Both the position numbers and the translations under genes were made by a program. 64,000 nt of DNA from Methanomassiliicoccaceae archaeon UBA72 (GTDB lineage Archaea > Thermoplasmatota > Thermoplasmata > Methanomassiliicoccales > Methanomethylophilaceae), in assembly GCA_002509405.1 (NCBI GenBank), contig DAVO01000012.1:1-64000 (forward strand). The letters are read 5' to 3'. This document shows, piece by piece, positions 18,007 to 26,814 of this stretch. The notes beneath the pieces are model-generated. The model was not told the origin of the DNA. It ran no database searches and saw nothing but the letters and a program-made list of their open reading frames with translations. How positions within the stretch are numbered: the stretch's first letter is position 1; every line of letters begins with the position of its first letter.

Positions 18007-18909
18007 ATGGAAATCACACTCGAATCCATTCAGCAGCTCAAAAAAGAGAAGAATGCAGTGATACTTGCGCACAATTACACCTTGCCCGAGGTCCAGGACG
18101 CGGCAGATTATGTAGGCGATTCCCTTGGCTTGTCGCGCAAAGCCGCGGAGACCGAGGCAGAAATTATAGTTTTTTGTGGCGTCAGCTTCATGGGCGAGAC
18201 GGCTAAGATACTGAACCCCGATAAGAAGGTCCTCATTCCGGAGCCGAGGGCAGGCTGCTCCATGGCATCGATGTGCACGGCCTCCCAGGTCCGTGAATTG
18301 AAAAAACATTATCCCGACGCGGCGGTGGTAGCCTATGTAAACACGACTGCGGACGTGAAGGCAGAAGCGGACATATGCTGCACATCTTCAAACTCCGTAA
18401 AGGCAACATCCTCTCTGGAGGAGAAGGACATAATCTTCGTTCCCGACATGAATCTGGCCGCGTATACGGCCCGCAAGCTGCCGGAGAAGAACATAATCCC
18501 GTTCCACGGGTACTGCTCCGCACATCACGGGATCACCGCATGGCAGATCGAAGACCTTAAGATGCTGCACCCCGGGGCGGACATAGTCAGCCATCCGGAA
18601 TGCGCATCGGAAGTTCTCGATATTTCCGATTATATAGGGTCAACCGAGAAGATGATCGACCATGTTCGGGAATCCTCGAAAAGCGAATTCATAATAGCCA
18701 CCGAAGTAGGCATGCTCTACAGGCTCGCGAAGGCGCGCCCCGACTCCAGGTTCTATTTCCCTCCCAACGCACTGTGCCAGACGATGAAGATGACCGATCT
18801 TCGGCTTATCTACAGGGCACTGACCGAGGGGAAAGCGGAAGTTGTTCTCGACCCCGAGATATCCAGAAGGGCCCGTATACCGGTGGAGAGGATGCTCTCC
18901 CTGCGCTGA
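18007..18909 (+). CDS. nadA: Quinolinate synthase
   Basis: This 300-residue enzyme condenses iminoaspartate with dihydroxyacetone phosphate to quinolinate for NAD synthesis. It carries the three cluster-ligating cysteines of the family: VFCGVSFMGETA (Cys 57), the CS-x-HHG segment in HGYCSAHHG, and PPNALCQTMKMT. The repeated pseudo-symmetric domains (AHNYTLPEVQDAADYVGDS) are clear. No nadB or nadC is adjacent. Confidence 0.96.
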   Translation: MEITLESIQQLKKEKNAVILAHNYTLPEVQDAADYVGDSLGLSRKAAETEAEIIVFCGVSFMGETAKILNPDKKVLIPEPRAGCSMASMCTASQVRELKKHYPDAAVVAYVNTTADVKAEADICCTSSNSVKATSSLEEKDIIFVPDMNLAAYTARKLPEKNIIPFHGYCSAHHGITAWQIEDLKMLHPGADIVSHPECASEVLDISDYIGSTEKMIDHVRESSKSEFIIATEVGMLYRLAKARPDSRFYFPPNALCQTMKMTDLRLIYRALTEGKAEVVLDPEISRRARIPVERMLSLR

Positions 18910-19365
18910 TTAGCGGTACATCATCTCCCAGCCGCCCTTCGGGATGAGCTCTTTCAGCTCCCCGTCGTGGAGGTCTGCGGTCTGGAAGGAGAGTTTTATA
19001 AGGTGCTTTATGAGGCTCTGGGACGGGACGCCGTCTATGTAGCTCTGTATGACCTTGAATGAAATGAAGCCCTCGTCGGAGTCCAATACGAAGCTGCCGT
19101 TGTTGATCGTGTTGTTGATCTTGTTAAGTTCGACCGTCAGTTCTTCCCTCTTGCCGGGAGGGACCTGGAACATCAGGCGGCAATAGATGTTAAGGGTCTT
19201 GTGCTCGTCGTCGGCCGCAAGGACCATGCCTATGGGCATATCCTCTCCGTTGGCCGTGAGATAAACGACCGGCTCGTCCTCCGAGACCTCGTACTTGTAA
19301 TCGAAGCTGTCAAGCGCTTTGCAGACAGCATCCTTAACCGACTTCGCGCTCTTCTTCTTGAACAT
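18910..19365 (-). CDS. YbjN-like domain protein, function unknown
   Basis: This 151-residue acidic protein resembles YbjN/type III chaperone-like folds. It has a short helix followed by beta strands in LTANGEDMPIGMVLAADDEHKTLNIYCRLMFQVP, then helices with LNKINNTINNGSFVLDSDEGFISFK. The match is by pattern and is not certain. I took the start at MFKKKSAKSVKD (19365); an upstream in-frame ATG at 19491 would add 42 residues that look non-conserved. Its stop abuts the nadA stop. Confidence 0.7.
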   Translation of the reverse strand: MFKKKSAKSVKDAVCKALDSFDYKYEVSEDEPVVYLTANGEDMPIGMVLAADDEHKTLNIYCRLMFQVPPGKREELTVELNKINNTINNGSFVLDSDEGFISFKVIQSYIDGVPSQSLIKHLIKLSFQTADLHDGELKELIPKGGWEMMYR

Positions 19366-19529
19366 TCCGACCACGTACGGTGATATGCATATGGGTATTT
19401 GTTTTTTGACAATTCGCTCGATCCGGGAGTAAAGACAATATCTCTCCTGCGTATCCGGGTTACGAGGAAGGCCGGATGAAGATGACTTCATGCTGATCCG
19501 TGATGAGCCCTATGAGTGCCGACGGCCCC

Positions 19530-20066
19530 TCAATCCCTTTCGTAGTCTGACATGCACACATAGGAGATGAAATCGCTCAGTTTCATGCCGCTGTCCCATC
19601 TCATGATGAAATTGCCGTTGTTCGAAACGTCCATTTTGGGAATGCGTCTGTTTAGCAGACCGCATCTTCCCCTGAGCGGCGTCTCGGAAGGTATCGTAAA
19701 AACCCTCCACGGATCCCCCCTGATTCCTTTGAGCCTGTATGCGTAGATGGGTATCAGATGAGACTTCTGGCACTCTTGCATCATCTGGTCCGCCTGTTCG
19801 GTAAGCCGGGTGTTCCTGCTGAAATGCATCGTGCTCTCGTTGGAGCTCTTGACCTCGATGGGAAATGAGAAGTCCCATCGGAGGGCCACAAGGTCGACCC
19901 CCAGGGAACCCGCCGCCCTCACTACGAGGAAAGGCTCCCTTAGCATCGAGTTGTAGGCTTCAGTCTCGATATCGTCGCAGGTCTTCACCATCTTGGCAAT
20001 GACCTTCGGGTCCCCTGAAAGTAGGTATTTCAGCTCTCTTTCGTAGATGTCGCCCGGGGGGGCCAT
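19530..20066 (-). CDS. Holliday-junction-resolvase-like PD-(D/E)XK nuclease
   Basis: This 178-residue protein begins MAPPGDIYERELKYLLSGD. It then has VVRAAGSLGVDLVALR (Asp 58) and FPIEVKSS (Glu 71, Lys 73). Together these form the E...D...ExK active site of archaeal Hjc resolvases. It is longer than classical Hjc (about 130 residues), with an extra helical insert before the active site. It probably cuts four-way DNA junctions. The minus-strand TTTATAAACAC at about 20087-20097 is a good TATA box. Confidence 0.82.
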   Translation of the reverse strand: MAPPGDIYERELKYLLSGDPKVIAKMVKTCDDIETEAYNSMLREPFLVVRAAGSLGVDLVALRWDFSFPIEVKSSNESTMHFSRNTRLTEQADQMMQECQKSHLIPIYAYRLKGIRGDPWRVFTIPSETPLRGRCGLLNRRIPKMDVSNNGNFIMRWDSGMKLSDFISYVCMSDYERD

Positions 20067-20129
20067 GATGTAAAAGTGCGTAAGGTGTTTATAAATCGGA
20101 CCATGGGATGGCCGAAAGTGCCGAAACTG

Positions 20130-21434
20130 TCAGGGAGACAGTCTCGACACGTCTCTGGGGAAAAGGATCGCTTCCCTTATGTTGGGAAGGTCGAGCATTT
20201 TCACCAGCAGCCTTTCCGTTCCGATTCCCCATCCGCCGTGCGAAGGCATCCCGTATCTGAAAGCTTCGAGGTAGAATTCGAAATCCTTCGGGTCGAGTCC
20301 TTTCTTTTCCATCCTTTCGATCAAACGGTCGATACGATGCTCCCTCTGCCCGCCCGAAGAGATCTCCTGCCCTCTGTAGTCCAGATCGAAGGAGTATGAG
20401 TAGGAGGTCCCGTCTTTTTCCATGATGTAGAATGGTTTTGCATCCTCGGGATACTCGCAGATGAAATATAGGTCGAATCCCTTCGATGACATCCGGTCTC
20501 CGACGATCTTCTCCCCCTCGGTACCAAGGTCTTCTCCGTCTTTGATGTCGAGCCCGCCCTCGCGCACTATCTCGAGGCACTCCTCATAGGTAAGGCGGGG
20601 ATACGGTAAAGCAGGTATGTTGATGTCCTTGCCGAGTGCCGCAAGCTGTTCAGCACCCCTGTCTTTAATGCCCCTCAGAACGAAATCCACGATATTCTCG
20701 ATCATGGACATGACGTCCTCCTCTGATGATATCCAGGACATCTCGCCGTCGAAAGATACGAATTCCGTCACGTGCCTGTTGGTGTTGGAGTTCTCGGCAC
20801 GGAATGCGGGAGATATCTCGTAAACACGGTCGAGCCCTGTCGACATAAGGATCTGCTTGTATAGTTGCGGACTTTGCGCGAGATATGCCTCCCTTCCGAA
20901 ATAATCGACTTTGAAGAGGGTTGCGCCGCCCTCGGCCCCCGAGGAGTTGATCTTCGGGGTGGAGACCTGTACGAATCCATTCTCCCTGCACGCTTCTGCG
21001 ATCAGCCCGAACATAAGCGACTTAAGTTCGAATATGGCCTTGATCTCAGGTTTGCGGAGGTCCATGAACCTGTGGTTCAGACGGGTATCCATTTCCACAT
21101 TTACCTTGTCTACTACGCCCATGGGGAGAGGCACCGCGGCCTCGGACACGATCTATGCGGAAGTGGGTATTATCTCGAATCCAAGAGCGGTCTGGTTGCT
21201 CTCTTTCACCTCGCCCGTCACCGAAACCGCCGACTCCCTGGAAAGTGTTGTCAGCATCTCAAAAAGCCCAGGTTCGATCTTTTTCTTGGGCATGGTCACC
21301 TGTACCGTGCCGAACCTGTCTCTGAGCGTCAGGAAGGATATGCCCCCCAGATTTCTTATGTCCTGTGCCCAGCCGTTGACGGTCACAGTACCGTCTCCAG
21401 CCTTGATGGTCTTAGTGTTCCTTATGAGGGTCAT
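20130..21434 (-). CDS. aspS: Aspartyl-tRNA synthetase with an in-frame TAG codon
   Basis: Two segments in one frame together make a 434-codon archaeal class IIb AspRS. The first (from 21434) is the OB-fold anticodon-binding domain (WAQDIRNLGGISFLTLRDRFG). The second is the catalytic domain, with YLAQSPQLYKQ, motif 2 FRAENSNTNRH, and motif 3 GIGTERLLVKMLDLPNIREAILFPRD. Codon 94 (21153-21155) is TAG, in the context EIIPTSA-TAG-IVSEAAVPLP. Homology runs straight through it without a gap. The gene is single, essential in type and otherwise intact, so the TAG is probably decoded, most plausibly as pyrrolysine. A C-to-T sequencing error (CAG, Gln) or a true nonsense mutation are the alternatives. 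Confidence 0.88.
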
Positions 21435-21557
21435 TTAATCGAACGGTTATATCCGCTTATCATAAATAACTTCAGCTTTGGCCTCCCAGCACTGCGTGCG
21501 GGAATAAGTATTATAAATGGAACCGCCTACTCGGTATAGTTTCGAGATGGGTGTACC

Positions 21558-22700
21558 ATGTCAGAGGAAAAAGTAACAGTATCGGTGATAAAGGCGGACG
21601 TAGGGTCCGTTGTCGGACATTCTAAACCGCACCCTTCGATGCTCGAGGCATCCAGGGAGGTCCTCAGGGACGCACAGAAACAGGGTGTTGTCGAGGATTT
21701 CTATGTTACTCGCGTCGGAGACGATATCAACTTATTCATGACCCATTACAAGGGTGCCGGCAACCGCGACGTCCACGGCGCCGCCTGGGAGTGCTTCCAG
21801 AGGGCGGCCAAGATCGCCAAGTCCATGAAGCTGTACGCCGCAGGGCAGGACATACTCACGGACGCGTTCTCCGGCAATGTCAAGGGAGCAGGCCCCGGTT
21901 CGGCCGAGTTCTCCTTCGTAGAGAGGAAATCGGAGCCGTTGTTGTTCTTCATGGCGGACAAGACCGAGCCGTCCGCATATTCGCCGATCCTCTCCAGGAT
22001 ATTCCTGGACCCGTTCACGACGACCGGGCTGGTAATCGACGCCAGGGCCAAGATGGGATTCGATGTCGAGATCCAGGACGTCATGGACCACAAGAAGGTG
22101 GTAATGTCGTCGCCCGAAGAGACGCTCAGCATCCTGAGCCTTCTCGGAGACACTTCGAGATACGCGATCAAGAGGATCGACTCCAGGGCAGGCGTCGGGC
22201 CCGCGTGCGTGGTGTCCACAGACAAGCTCAACCTCACGGCCGGCAAGTACGTAGGTAAGGACGATCCGGTGTGCATATGCCGCGCCCAGAGCGGACTGCC
22301 TTCGGTCGGCGAATACCTTCAGCCTTTCGTCAACCCCACCATAGTGGCGGGCTGGATGAGGGGTTCCCACTACGGAGCGCTGTACCCCTGCTCGCCCGAG
22401 GATTCTGACCCCGTCTATTTCGACGGGCCCCCGAGGATATGCTGCCTGGGTTTCCAGCTCAACGACGGAAAGCTTCAGGGCCTGGAGCCGATGAACTCCA
22501 AGAACGGAGAGCACGTGCCCGTCGACTTCTTCAAGGGCGAGACCTGGAACAAGGCAAGGGAAGATGCCATAAAGGCGTCCATGCTCATGAGGAGCCAGGG
22601 CCCGTTCATGCCCTCGATACTCGGACCGGAGGAGATGGAATATACCTCTCGGCCGGAGGTCCTCAGCTCTCTTACGTCGAGGTTCGAGAACATTGAGTGA
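21558..22700 (+). CDS. fbp: Bifunctional fructose-1,6-bisphosphate aldolase/phosphatase
   Basis: This 380-residue protein is the archaeal-type FBPA/P, which both condenses triose phosphates and dephosphorylates FBP in gluconeogenesis. It begins SVIKADVGSVVGHSKPHP. The metal-binding GDDINLFMTH, DAFSGNVKGAGPG and FMADKTEPSAY segments follow. A TATTATAAATGG element at about 21509 is the likely TATA box. The gene overlaps tpiA by 8 bases, so two successive gluconeogenic steps are co-expressed. Confidence 0.96.
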   Translation: MSEEKVTVSVIKADVGSVVGHSKPHPSMLEASREVLRDAQKQGVVEDFYVTRVGDDINLFMTHYKGAGNRDVHGAAWECFQRAAKIAKSMKLYAAGQDILTDAFSGNVKGAGPGSAEFSFVERKSEPLLFFMADKTEPSAYSPILSRIFLDPFTTTGLVIDARAKMGFDVEIQDVMDHKKVVMSSPEETLSILSLLGDTSRYAIKRIDSRAGVGPACVVSTDKLNLTAGKYVGKDDPVCICRAQSGLPSVGEYLQPFVNPTIVAGWMRGSHYGALYPCSPEDSDPVYFDGPPRICCLGFQLNDGKLQGLEPMNSKNGEHVPVDFFKGETWNKAREDAIKASMLMRSQGPFMPSILGPEEMEYTSRPEVLSSLTSRFENIE

Positions 22701-23376
22701 AAAAAAGTTCCACAGACCGGTAATCATAGTGAACTTCAAGGCGTACCAGGAGGTCAACGGACCCGGCGCCTTGGAGCTTGCCAAGATATGCGAGAAGGTC
22801 TCAGAGGAGTCGGGGCTGAAGATTGGCATATGTCCGCCGATGGTCGACCTCGGATACGTGGCCAGGAACGTGGATGTCCCGGTGTTCGCTCAGAATATCG
22901 ACCCACGGGCACCCGGATCGGCCACGGGATGGGTCACGCCTGCCATGGTGAAGGGATGTGGCGCGGCCGGAACACTGATCAACCACACAGAGCACAAGAT
23001 ACGGTTGAACGAGATCTCAGAATGCACCGACCTCGCCAAGGCATCGGACCTTATCACCCTGATATGTTCCGACAATGACAGGGTCGCGGCACAGGTGGCA
23101 CAGTTCCGTCCCGATTTCGTCGCCGTGGAGCCCCCCGATCTAATCGGAGGGGACCTTTCCGTCACCAAGGCAAACCCGGCGATCATCGAGAATACGGTGG
23201 ATGCGGTCAGATCGGTCAACCACACCGTCATGATCCTCTGCGGTGCGGGTGTCAAGACCGGGGCAGATGTGAGGGCGGCCCTCGATCTGGGAGCCGACGG
23301 TGTGCTTCTCGCTTCCGGCGTCGTAAGGTCCAAAGATCCAGAGGCAACAGTCAGGGACCTGGTGCGGAAGGTCTGA
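22693..23376 (+). CDS. tpiA: Triosephosphate isomerase, archaeal short type
   Basis: This 227-residue TIM-barrel protein has the archaeal TIM signatures: VNFKAYQE (substrate lysine), LINHTEHKI (catalytic histidine), VAVEPPDLIGG (catalytic glutamate), and the phosphate-binding GADGVLLASGVV. It is about 20 residues shorter than bacterial TIM, as expected. Translation starts at a TTG (22693) overlapping the end of the FBPA/P gene, which suggests coupling. Confidence 0.95.
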   Translation: MSEKKFHRPVIIVNFKAYQEVNGPGALELAKICEKVSEESGLKIGICPPMVDLGYVARNVDVPVFAQNIDPRAPGSATGWVTPAMVKGCGAAGTLINHTEHKIRLNEISECTDLAKASDLITLICSDNDRVAAQVAQFRPDFVAVEPPDLIGGDLSVTKANPAIIENTVDAVRSVNHTVMILCGAGVKTGADVRAALDLGADGVLLASGVVRSKDPEATVRDLVRKV

Positions 23377-23470
23377 GCCTGGCCATTCTCGGCGACGGCC
23401 GGATACGGTATGCCGAGTATCACTAACTGTAGTTGGCACTCTGATATGCGGGAACGCAGACAAGAGGGCG

Positions 23471-25540
23471 ATGAGGCCACCGGTTCTGATACTCTTGGCG
23501 GTGATGGTCGCTGTCACACCCGCGTTCATGGCAGCGGAGGATGTGGCCGCTGCACCTGACGGAGTTTTAATCTCCGAGGTTCAGCCGAAAGGAGCAGAGG
23601 GGTTGTCGTTACATAATTTCGGTGACCGCTGTCTGGATCTGAAAGGGTACAGCCTTTCGGACAGTGAAGGTAAGCTCGTTTTCACAAGATCGATAATGCT
23701 GGGACCTTCGGCAGACATTACCGTTTCATTCGACATCGATTCGGTACAGACTTTCCTTGACCGTCCCGGGGACGAAGATTTTTTCGCATATGAGGTCGGC
23801 ACATTCGGAATCACCGCCGATAAAAGATTCAAACTTGCAGATTCAGGTGACGGCCTTTGTCTCTTCGACCCCGGGAACGTGTTGCTTGATTCGGTCTGCT
23901 GGGGAAATGTGACTGTCGAAGGCTGGAGCGGCCGGTCGGGAGACAGGCCCACAGAGGACAGATACCTTGTCCGTCTTTCTTCGTCGGACACGGATACGGC
24001 GGAAGATTGGAAGCTGACCCGTCCAGGCATGACAGACCGGTCGTGCGTCACGTTCACTGCTGACGTGACTCCGTTCACATTCCCCGAATGCCGCGGCTCG
24101 CACATCTACAATGCCCTCGAATCAGCGAGAGAGGAAGTCCTTATTTCGATCTACCAGTTGACAAGCAGGGAGACCGTCGCCCTCCTGTGCCTCCTTGCAG
24201 GGAGCGGTGTGAGTGTTAACGTCCTTTTGGAAGGATCTCCATTGGGAGGAAGGGAAATTGTAAACACCGAGCGCATGATGATGAAAAATCTGGTTGACAG
24301 CGGCGGCACGGTGAGGTTCATCAACGATCCGAACTCCGGAGACAACAGAGATTACGGCAGCAGATTCACGTATGTACATTCCAAATACGCTGTCATAGAC
24401 GGAAAAACGACCATAATCACATCCGAGAACTGGACAGAATCCAATATGGGCGCGGGAGAAGGCAACAGAGGATGGGGAGCCGTATTGGAAAGCGAGGATT
24501 TTGCGTCATATATGCGGGAGATATTCTTTAACGACAGCAGCAACGTCTTCGGAGACTGCATGGATCTGCTGGAACTCTACCCGCAACAGGCAGGTTTCGA
24601 AGGAGGCATGGCCTATTCCGATCCCGCTCTGACTTATGACGACAGCTACGAGAGCATCACGTTCAGGGAATGCATGGTGACGCCCGTGTTGTCGCCTGAT
24701 AACTCGTACGGGCGGCTCAGGTCTATGATCGAAGGCTCCGAGGTCCGGGTGTTCGCCCAGCAGATGGACCTTTCGGATTCGTATATGAGCCTGTCAGAAG
24801 AATCTCCCGCATCATGGATGGTAGAAGCGGCGTCCCGCGGTGTCGACGGCAGGTTGATCTTAGATATCACCAATGATACTGGAAGCGAATATGCAGAAAT
24901 AGGACTGATCAACACCACCACGGGTCTGAAGGCGGCGGGGATCAGCGGAGGCGAGGGATTCCGGCTGACGCATAACAAGGGGGTCATAGTCGATGACAGC
25001 GTGTGGATAGGCTCCGTGAACTGGACGGACACATCTTTTTTTCATAACAGGGAGGTGGCGGTAATCATCGATTCCCCCGGAGTGACGGATTTCTTCAAAT
25101 CGCATTTCATGGAAGATTGGGACGATAACTACGCTTTCGGCGAAATAAATCTGGAGATCCTTTGTTCGGGGGACGGGGTGCCTTCTGATTTTGGTTCTTT
25201 TGAGGTATCGATATATCCGAAAGGAGATTACACGATCCTGTGGGACATATACGGGGACGGAAATCATATCCGGAGCTCCACTGTCGACAAGATATCTTAT
25301 GAAGGGTTGGAGCCTGGAAGGCACACACTTATCGTAACGGTAACGGACGAAGATACGGGAAGATCCGCTTCAGCATCTGTCGAATACATCGCTGAAGAAT
25401 ATCACGGACATACCGACAATATTAATGTCAACTGCGTATATTTGGCTGTAGGGGCGTCGGCCTCCGCGGTGGCTCTGGGGATCATCAGAGCAGAAAAAAC
25501 TCGGGATTTCCGAGAAAAACGGAAGAGGAGATATCGGTGA
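23471..25540 (+). CDS. Secreted, membrane-anchored phospholipase-D-like protein with N-terminal lamin-tail-like domain
   Basis: This 689-residue protein starts with a signal peptide (MRPPVLILLAVMVAVTPAF). An LTD-like beta domain follows at about 28-190 (VLISEVQPKG...LSLHNFGDRCLDLKGYSLSD). Two PLD domains come next, with HSKYAVIDG (His 303) and HNKGVIVDD (His 501), each followed by the family's SENWTESN/SVNWTDTS strand. A beta-sandwich (about 555-650) and one C-terminal transmembrane helix with a basic tail complete it. It should face the outside. PLD-fold enzymes cut phosphodiesters in lipid or DNA; which one applies here is unknown. The second HKD lacks the usual glycine after Asp. Confidence 0.87.
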   Translation: MRPPVLILLAVMVAVTPAFMAAEDVAAAPDGVLISEVQPKGAEGLSLHNFGDRCLDLKGYSLSDSEGKLVFTRSIMLGPSADITVSFDIDSVQTFLDRPGDEDFFAYEVGTFGITADKRFKLADSGDGLCLFDPGNVLLDSVCWGNVTVEGWSGRSGDRPTEDRYLVRLSSSDTDTAEDWKLTRPGMTDRSCVTFTADVTPFTFPECRGSHIYNALESAREEVLISIYQLTSRETVALLCLLAGSGVSVNVLLEGSPLGGREIVNTERMMMKNLVDSGGTVRFINDPNSGDNRDYGSRFTYVHSKYAVIDGKTTIITSENWTESNMGAGEGNRGWGAVLESEDFASYMREIFFNDSSNVFGDCMDLLELYPQQAGFEGGMAYSDPALTYDDSYESITFRECMVTPVLSPDNSYGRLRSMIEGSEVRVFAQQMDLSDSYMSLSEESPASWMVEAASRGVDGRLILDITNDTGSEYAEIGLINTTTGLKAAGISGGEGFRLTHNKGVIVDDSVWIGSVNWTDTSFFHNREVAVIIDSPGVTDFFKSHFMEDWDDNYAFGEINLEILCSGDGVPSDFGSFEVSIYPKGDYTILWDIYGDGNHIRSSTVDKISYEGLEPGRHTLIVTVTDEDTGRSASASVEYIAEEYHGHTDNINVNCVYLAVGASASAVALGIIRAEKTRDFREKRKRRYR

Positions 25541-25986
25541 TAGTAAGACAGATGTCCGAAGAGGACCTCCCGCGCGTGTACGCAATCGCCTTGAGCTCGC
25601 TCGACGAGTACTACCTGCCCGAGATATTCTCATTTTTTCTAAACCAATGGCCAAGCGGGCAGCTCGTGGCATGTTCTGTTACCGGAAAGGTAATCGGATT
25701 CATCTGCGGCTCCCGTCTGGGGCCGGACCGTGTGGGGATAGCCCTTCTGGCGGTCGAAAGGGAGGGCAGGTGTCGCGGAGCGGGATCCGAGCTTCTGGCG
25801 GCATTGAGGAAACGCGCCGTTGCGGAGGGCGCATACACAGTGCAACTGGAGGTCCGCAAAGAAAACGAGGCCGCGATCCGTTTCTACAAGGCCCGCGGGT
25901 TCATCATCACTGAGGATTTGCCGGTATTCTACAACAACGGCGGGGACGGGATCAGGATGATCGGGGCCACAGTCCAGAACTCGTGA
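25537..25986 (+). CDS. GNAT-family N-acetyltransferase (RimI-like)
   Basis: This 149-residue protein has the GNAT fold: EEDLPRVYAIALSSLDEYY at the N terminus, the acetyl-CoA loop EGRCRGAGSELLAALRKRA, and VQLEVRKENEAAIRFYKARGF at the C terminus. These segments are most like RimI/Ard1-type protein N-terminal acetyltransferases. It starts at GTG (25537), overlapping the upstream stop by 4 bases, so it is coupled to the PLD-like gene. Confidence 0.87.
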   Translation: MIVRQMSEEDLPRVYAIALSSLDEYYLPEIFSFFLNQWPSGQLVACSVTGKVIGFICGSRLGPDRVGIALLAVEREGRCRGAGSELLAALRKRAVAEGAYTVQLEVRKENEAAIRFYKARGFIITEDLPVFYNNGGDGIRMIGATVQNS

Positions 25987-26059
25987 TCATCTCGACTGTT
26001 TTCTGGTTCTTCCAATATCTATAACTATTCGTAAGGCCGTTAAGTCTTGAGGTAAAAAA

Positions 26060-26776
26060 ATGGAAAACGAAGAACCATATTGCTGTTGCTGCTGCGACGA
26101 AGATGAAGTAAGCGAAAGGATACCTCTCATCGGAGAGGACGCGCCCGCTTTCAAGGCGAACACAACACAGGGAGAGATCAACTTCCCGGCAGACTTCAAG
26201 GGAAAATGGGTCATCTTGTTCTCCCACCCCGCCGATTTCACGCCTGTCTGCTCTACCGAGTTCATGACATTTGCAGCGATGACGGACGAGTTCAAGGCGC
26301 TCAACACCCAGCTCGTCGGTATCTCCATCGACTCCATCCACTCGCACATCGCCTGGCTCAGATCGATCTCTCAGATGGAGTGGGGGCCGCACAAGAAAGG
26401 TGTCGAGATCACATTCCCTTTGATCGACGACGTGAGCATGAACGTTGCCAACAAATACGGAATGGTCCACGACAAGACCTCTACTTCCGCGGTGCGTGCG
26501 ACCTTCATCATCGACCCCGTCGGTAAGATCAGGACGATCCTCTACTACCCGGCAAGCACCGGGCGCAACATGGAAGAGATCAAGAGAGTGGTGATCGCTT
26601 TGCAGAAGGCGGACAAGGACAAATGTGCCACGCCCGCAAACTGGAAGCCCGGGGACGATGTGATCATCCCCGCACCCGGAAGCTGCGGTGCGGCCAAGGA
26701 CCGTGTGGCTGACAAGTCCGAGGACAAGTACTGCTACGACTGGTTCCTCTGCTTCCGCAAAGAAAAGAAGCAGTGA
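26060..26776 (+). CDS. Peroxiredoxin (Prx6-type) with N-terminal five-cysteine run
   Basis: This 238-residue protein reduces peroxides. SHPADFTPVCSTEF holds the peroxidatic Cys 64, and further archaeal Prx6-like features follow. C-terminal cysteines (GSCGAAKD and the CYDWFLCF segment) are probable resolving residues. Unusual is the N-terminal extension MENEEPYCCCCCDEDE, with five consecutive cysteines at 8-12; I know of no standard role for it. A TCTATAACTA element about 40 bases upstream may be the promoter, and a hairpin terminator follows. Confidence 0.93.
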   Translation: MENEEPYCCCCCDEDEVSERIPLIGEDAPAFKANTTQGEINFPADFKGKWVILFSHPADFTPVCSTEFMTFAAMTDEFKALNTQLVGISIDSIHSHIAWLRSISQMEWGPHKKGVEITFPLIDDVSMNVANKYGMVHDKTSTSAVRATFIIDPVGKIRTILYYPASTGRNMEEIKRVVIALQKADKDKCATPANWKPGDDVIIPAPGSCGAAKDRVADKSEDKYCYDWFLCFRKEKKQ

Positions 26777-26784
26777 AATCATTT

Positions 26785-26810
26785 AGGGGCGAAAGCCCCT
26801 TTTAAATTTC
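26785..26810. terminator. Bidirectional hairpin terminator
   Basis: AGGGGC-GAAA-GCCCCT (26785-26800) forms a GNRA-capped hairpin followed by TTTTAAATTT. It lies between the convergent peroxiredoxin and Lon-like ATPase genes and can serve both. Confidence 0.7.
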
Positions 26811-26814
26811 TTGT

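Noticed and set aside
19366..19529. C/D-box guide RNA (GTGATGA near 19500, CTGA near 19491)
   Set aside because: The boxes are in the wrong order and spacing, and no second C/D pair or terminal stem is seen.
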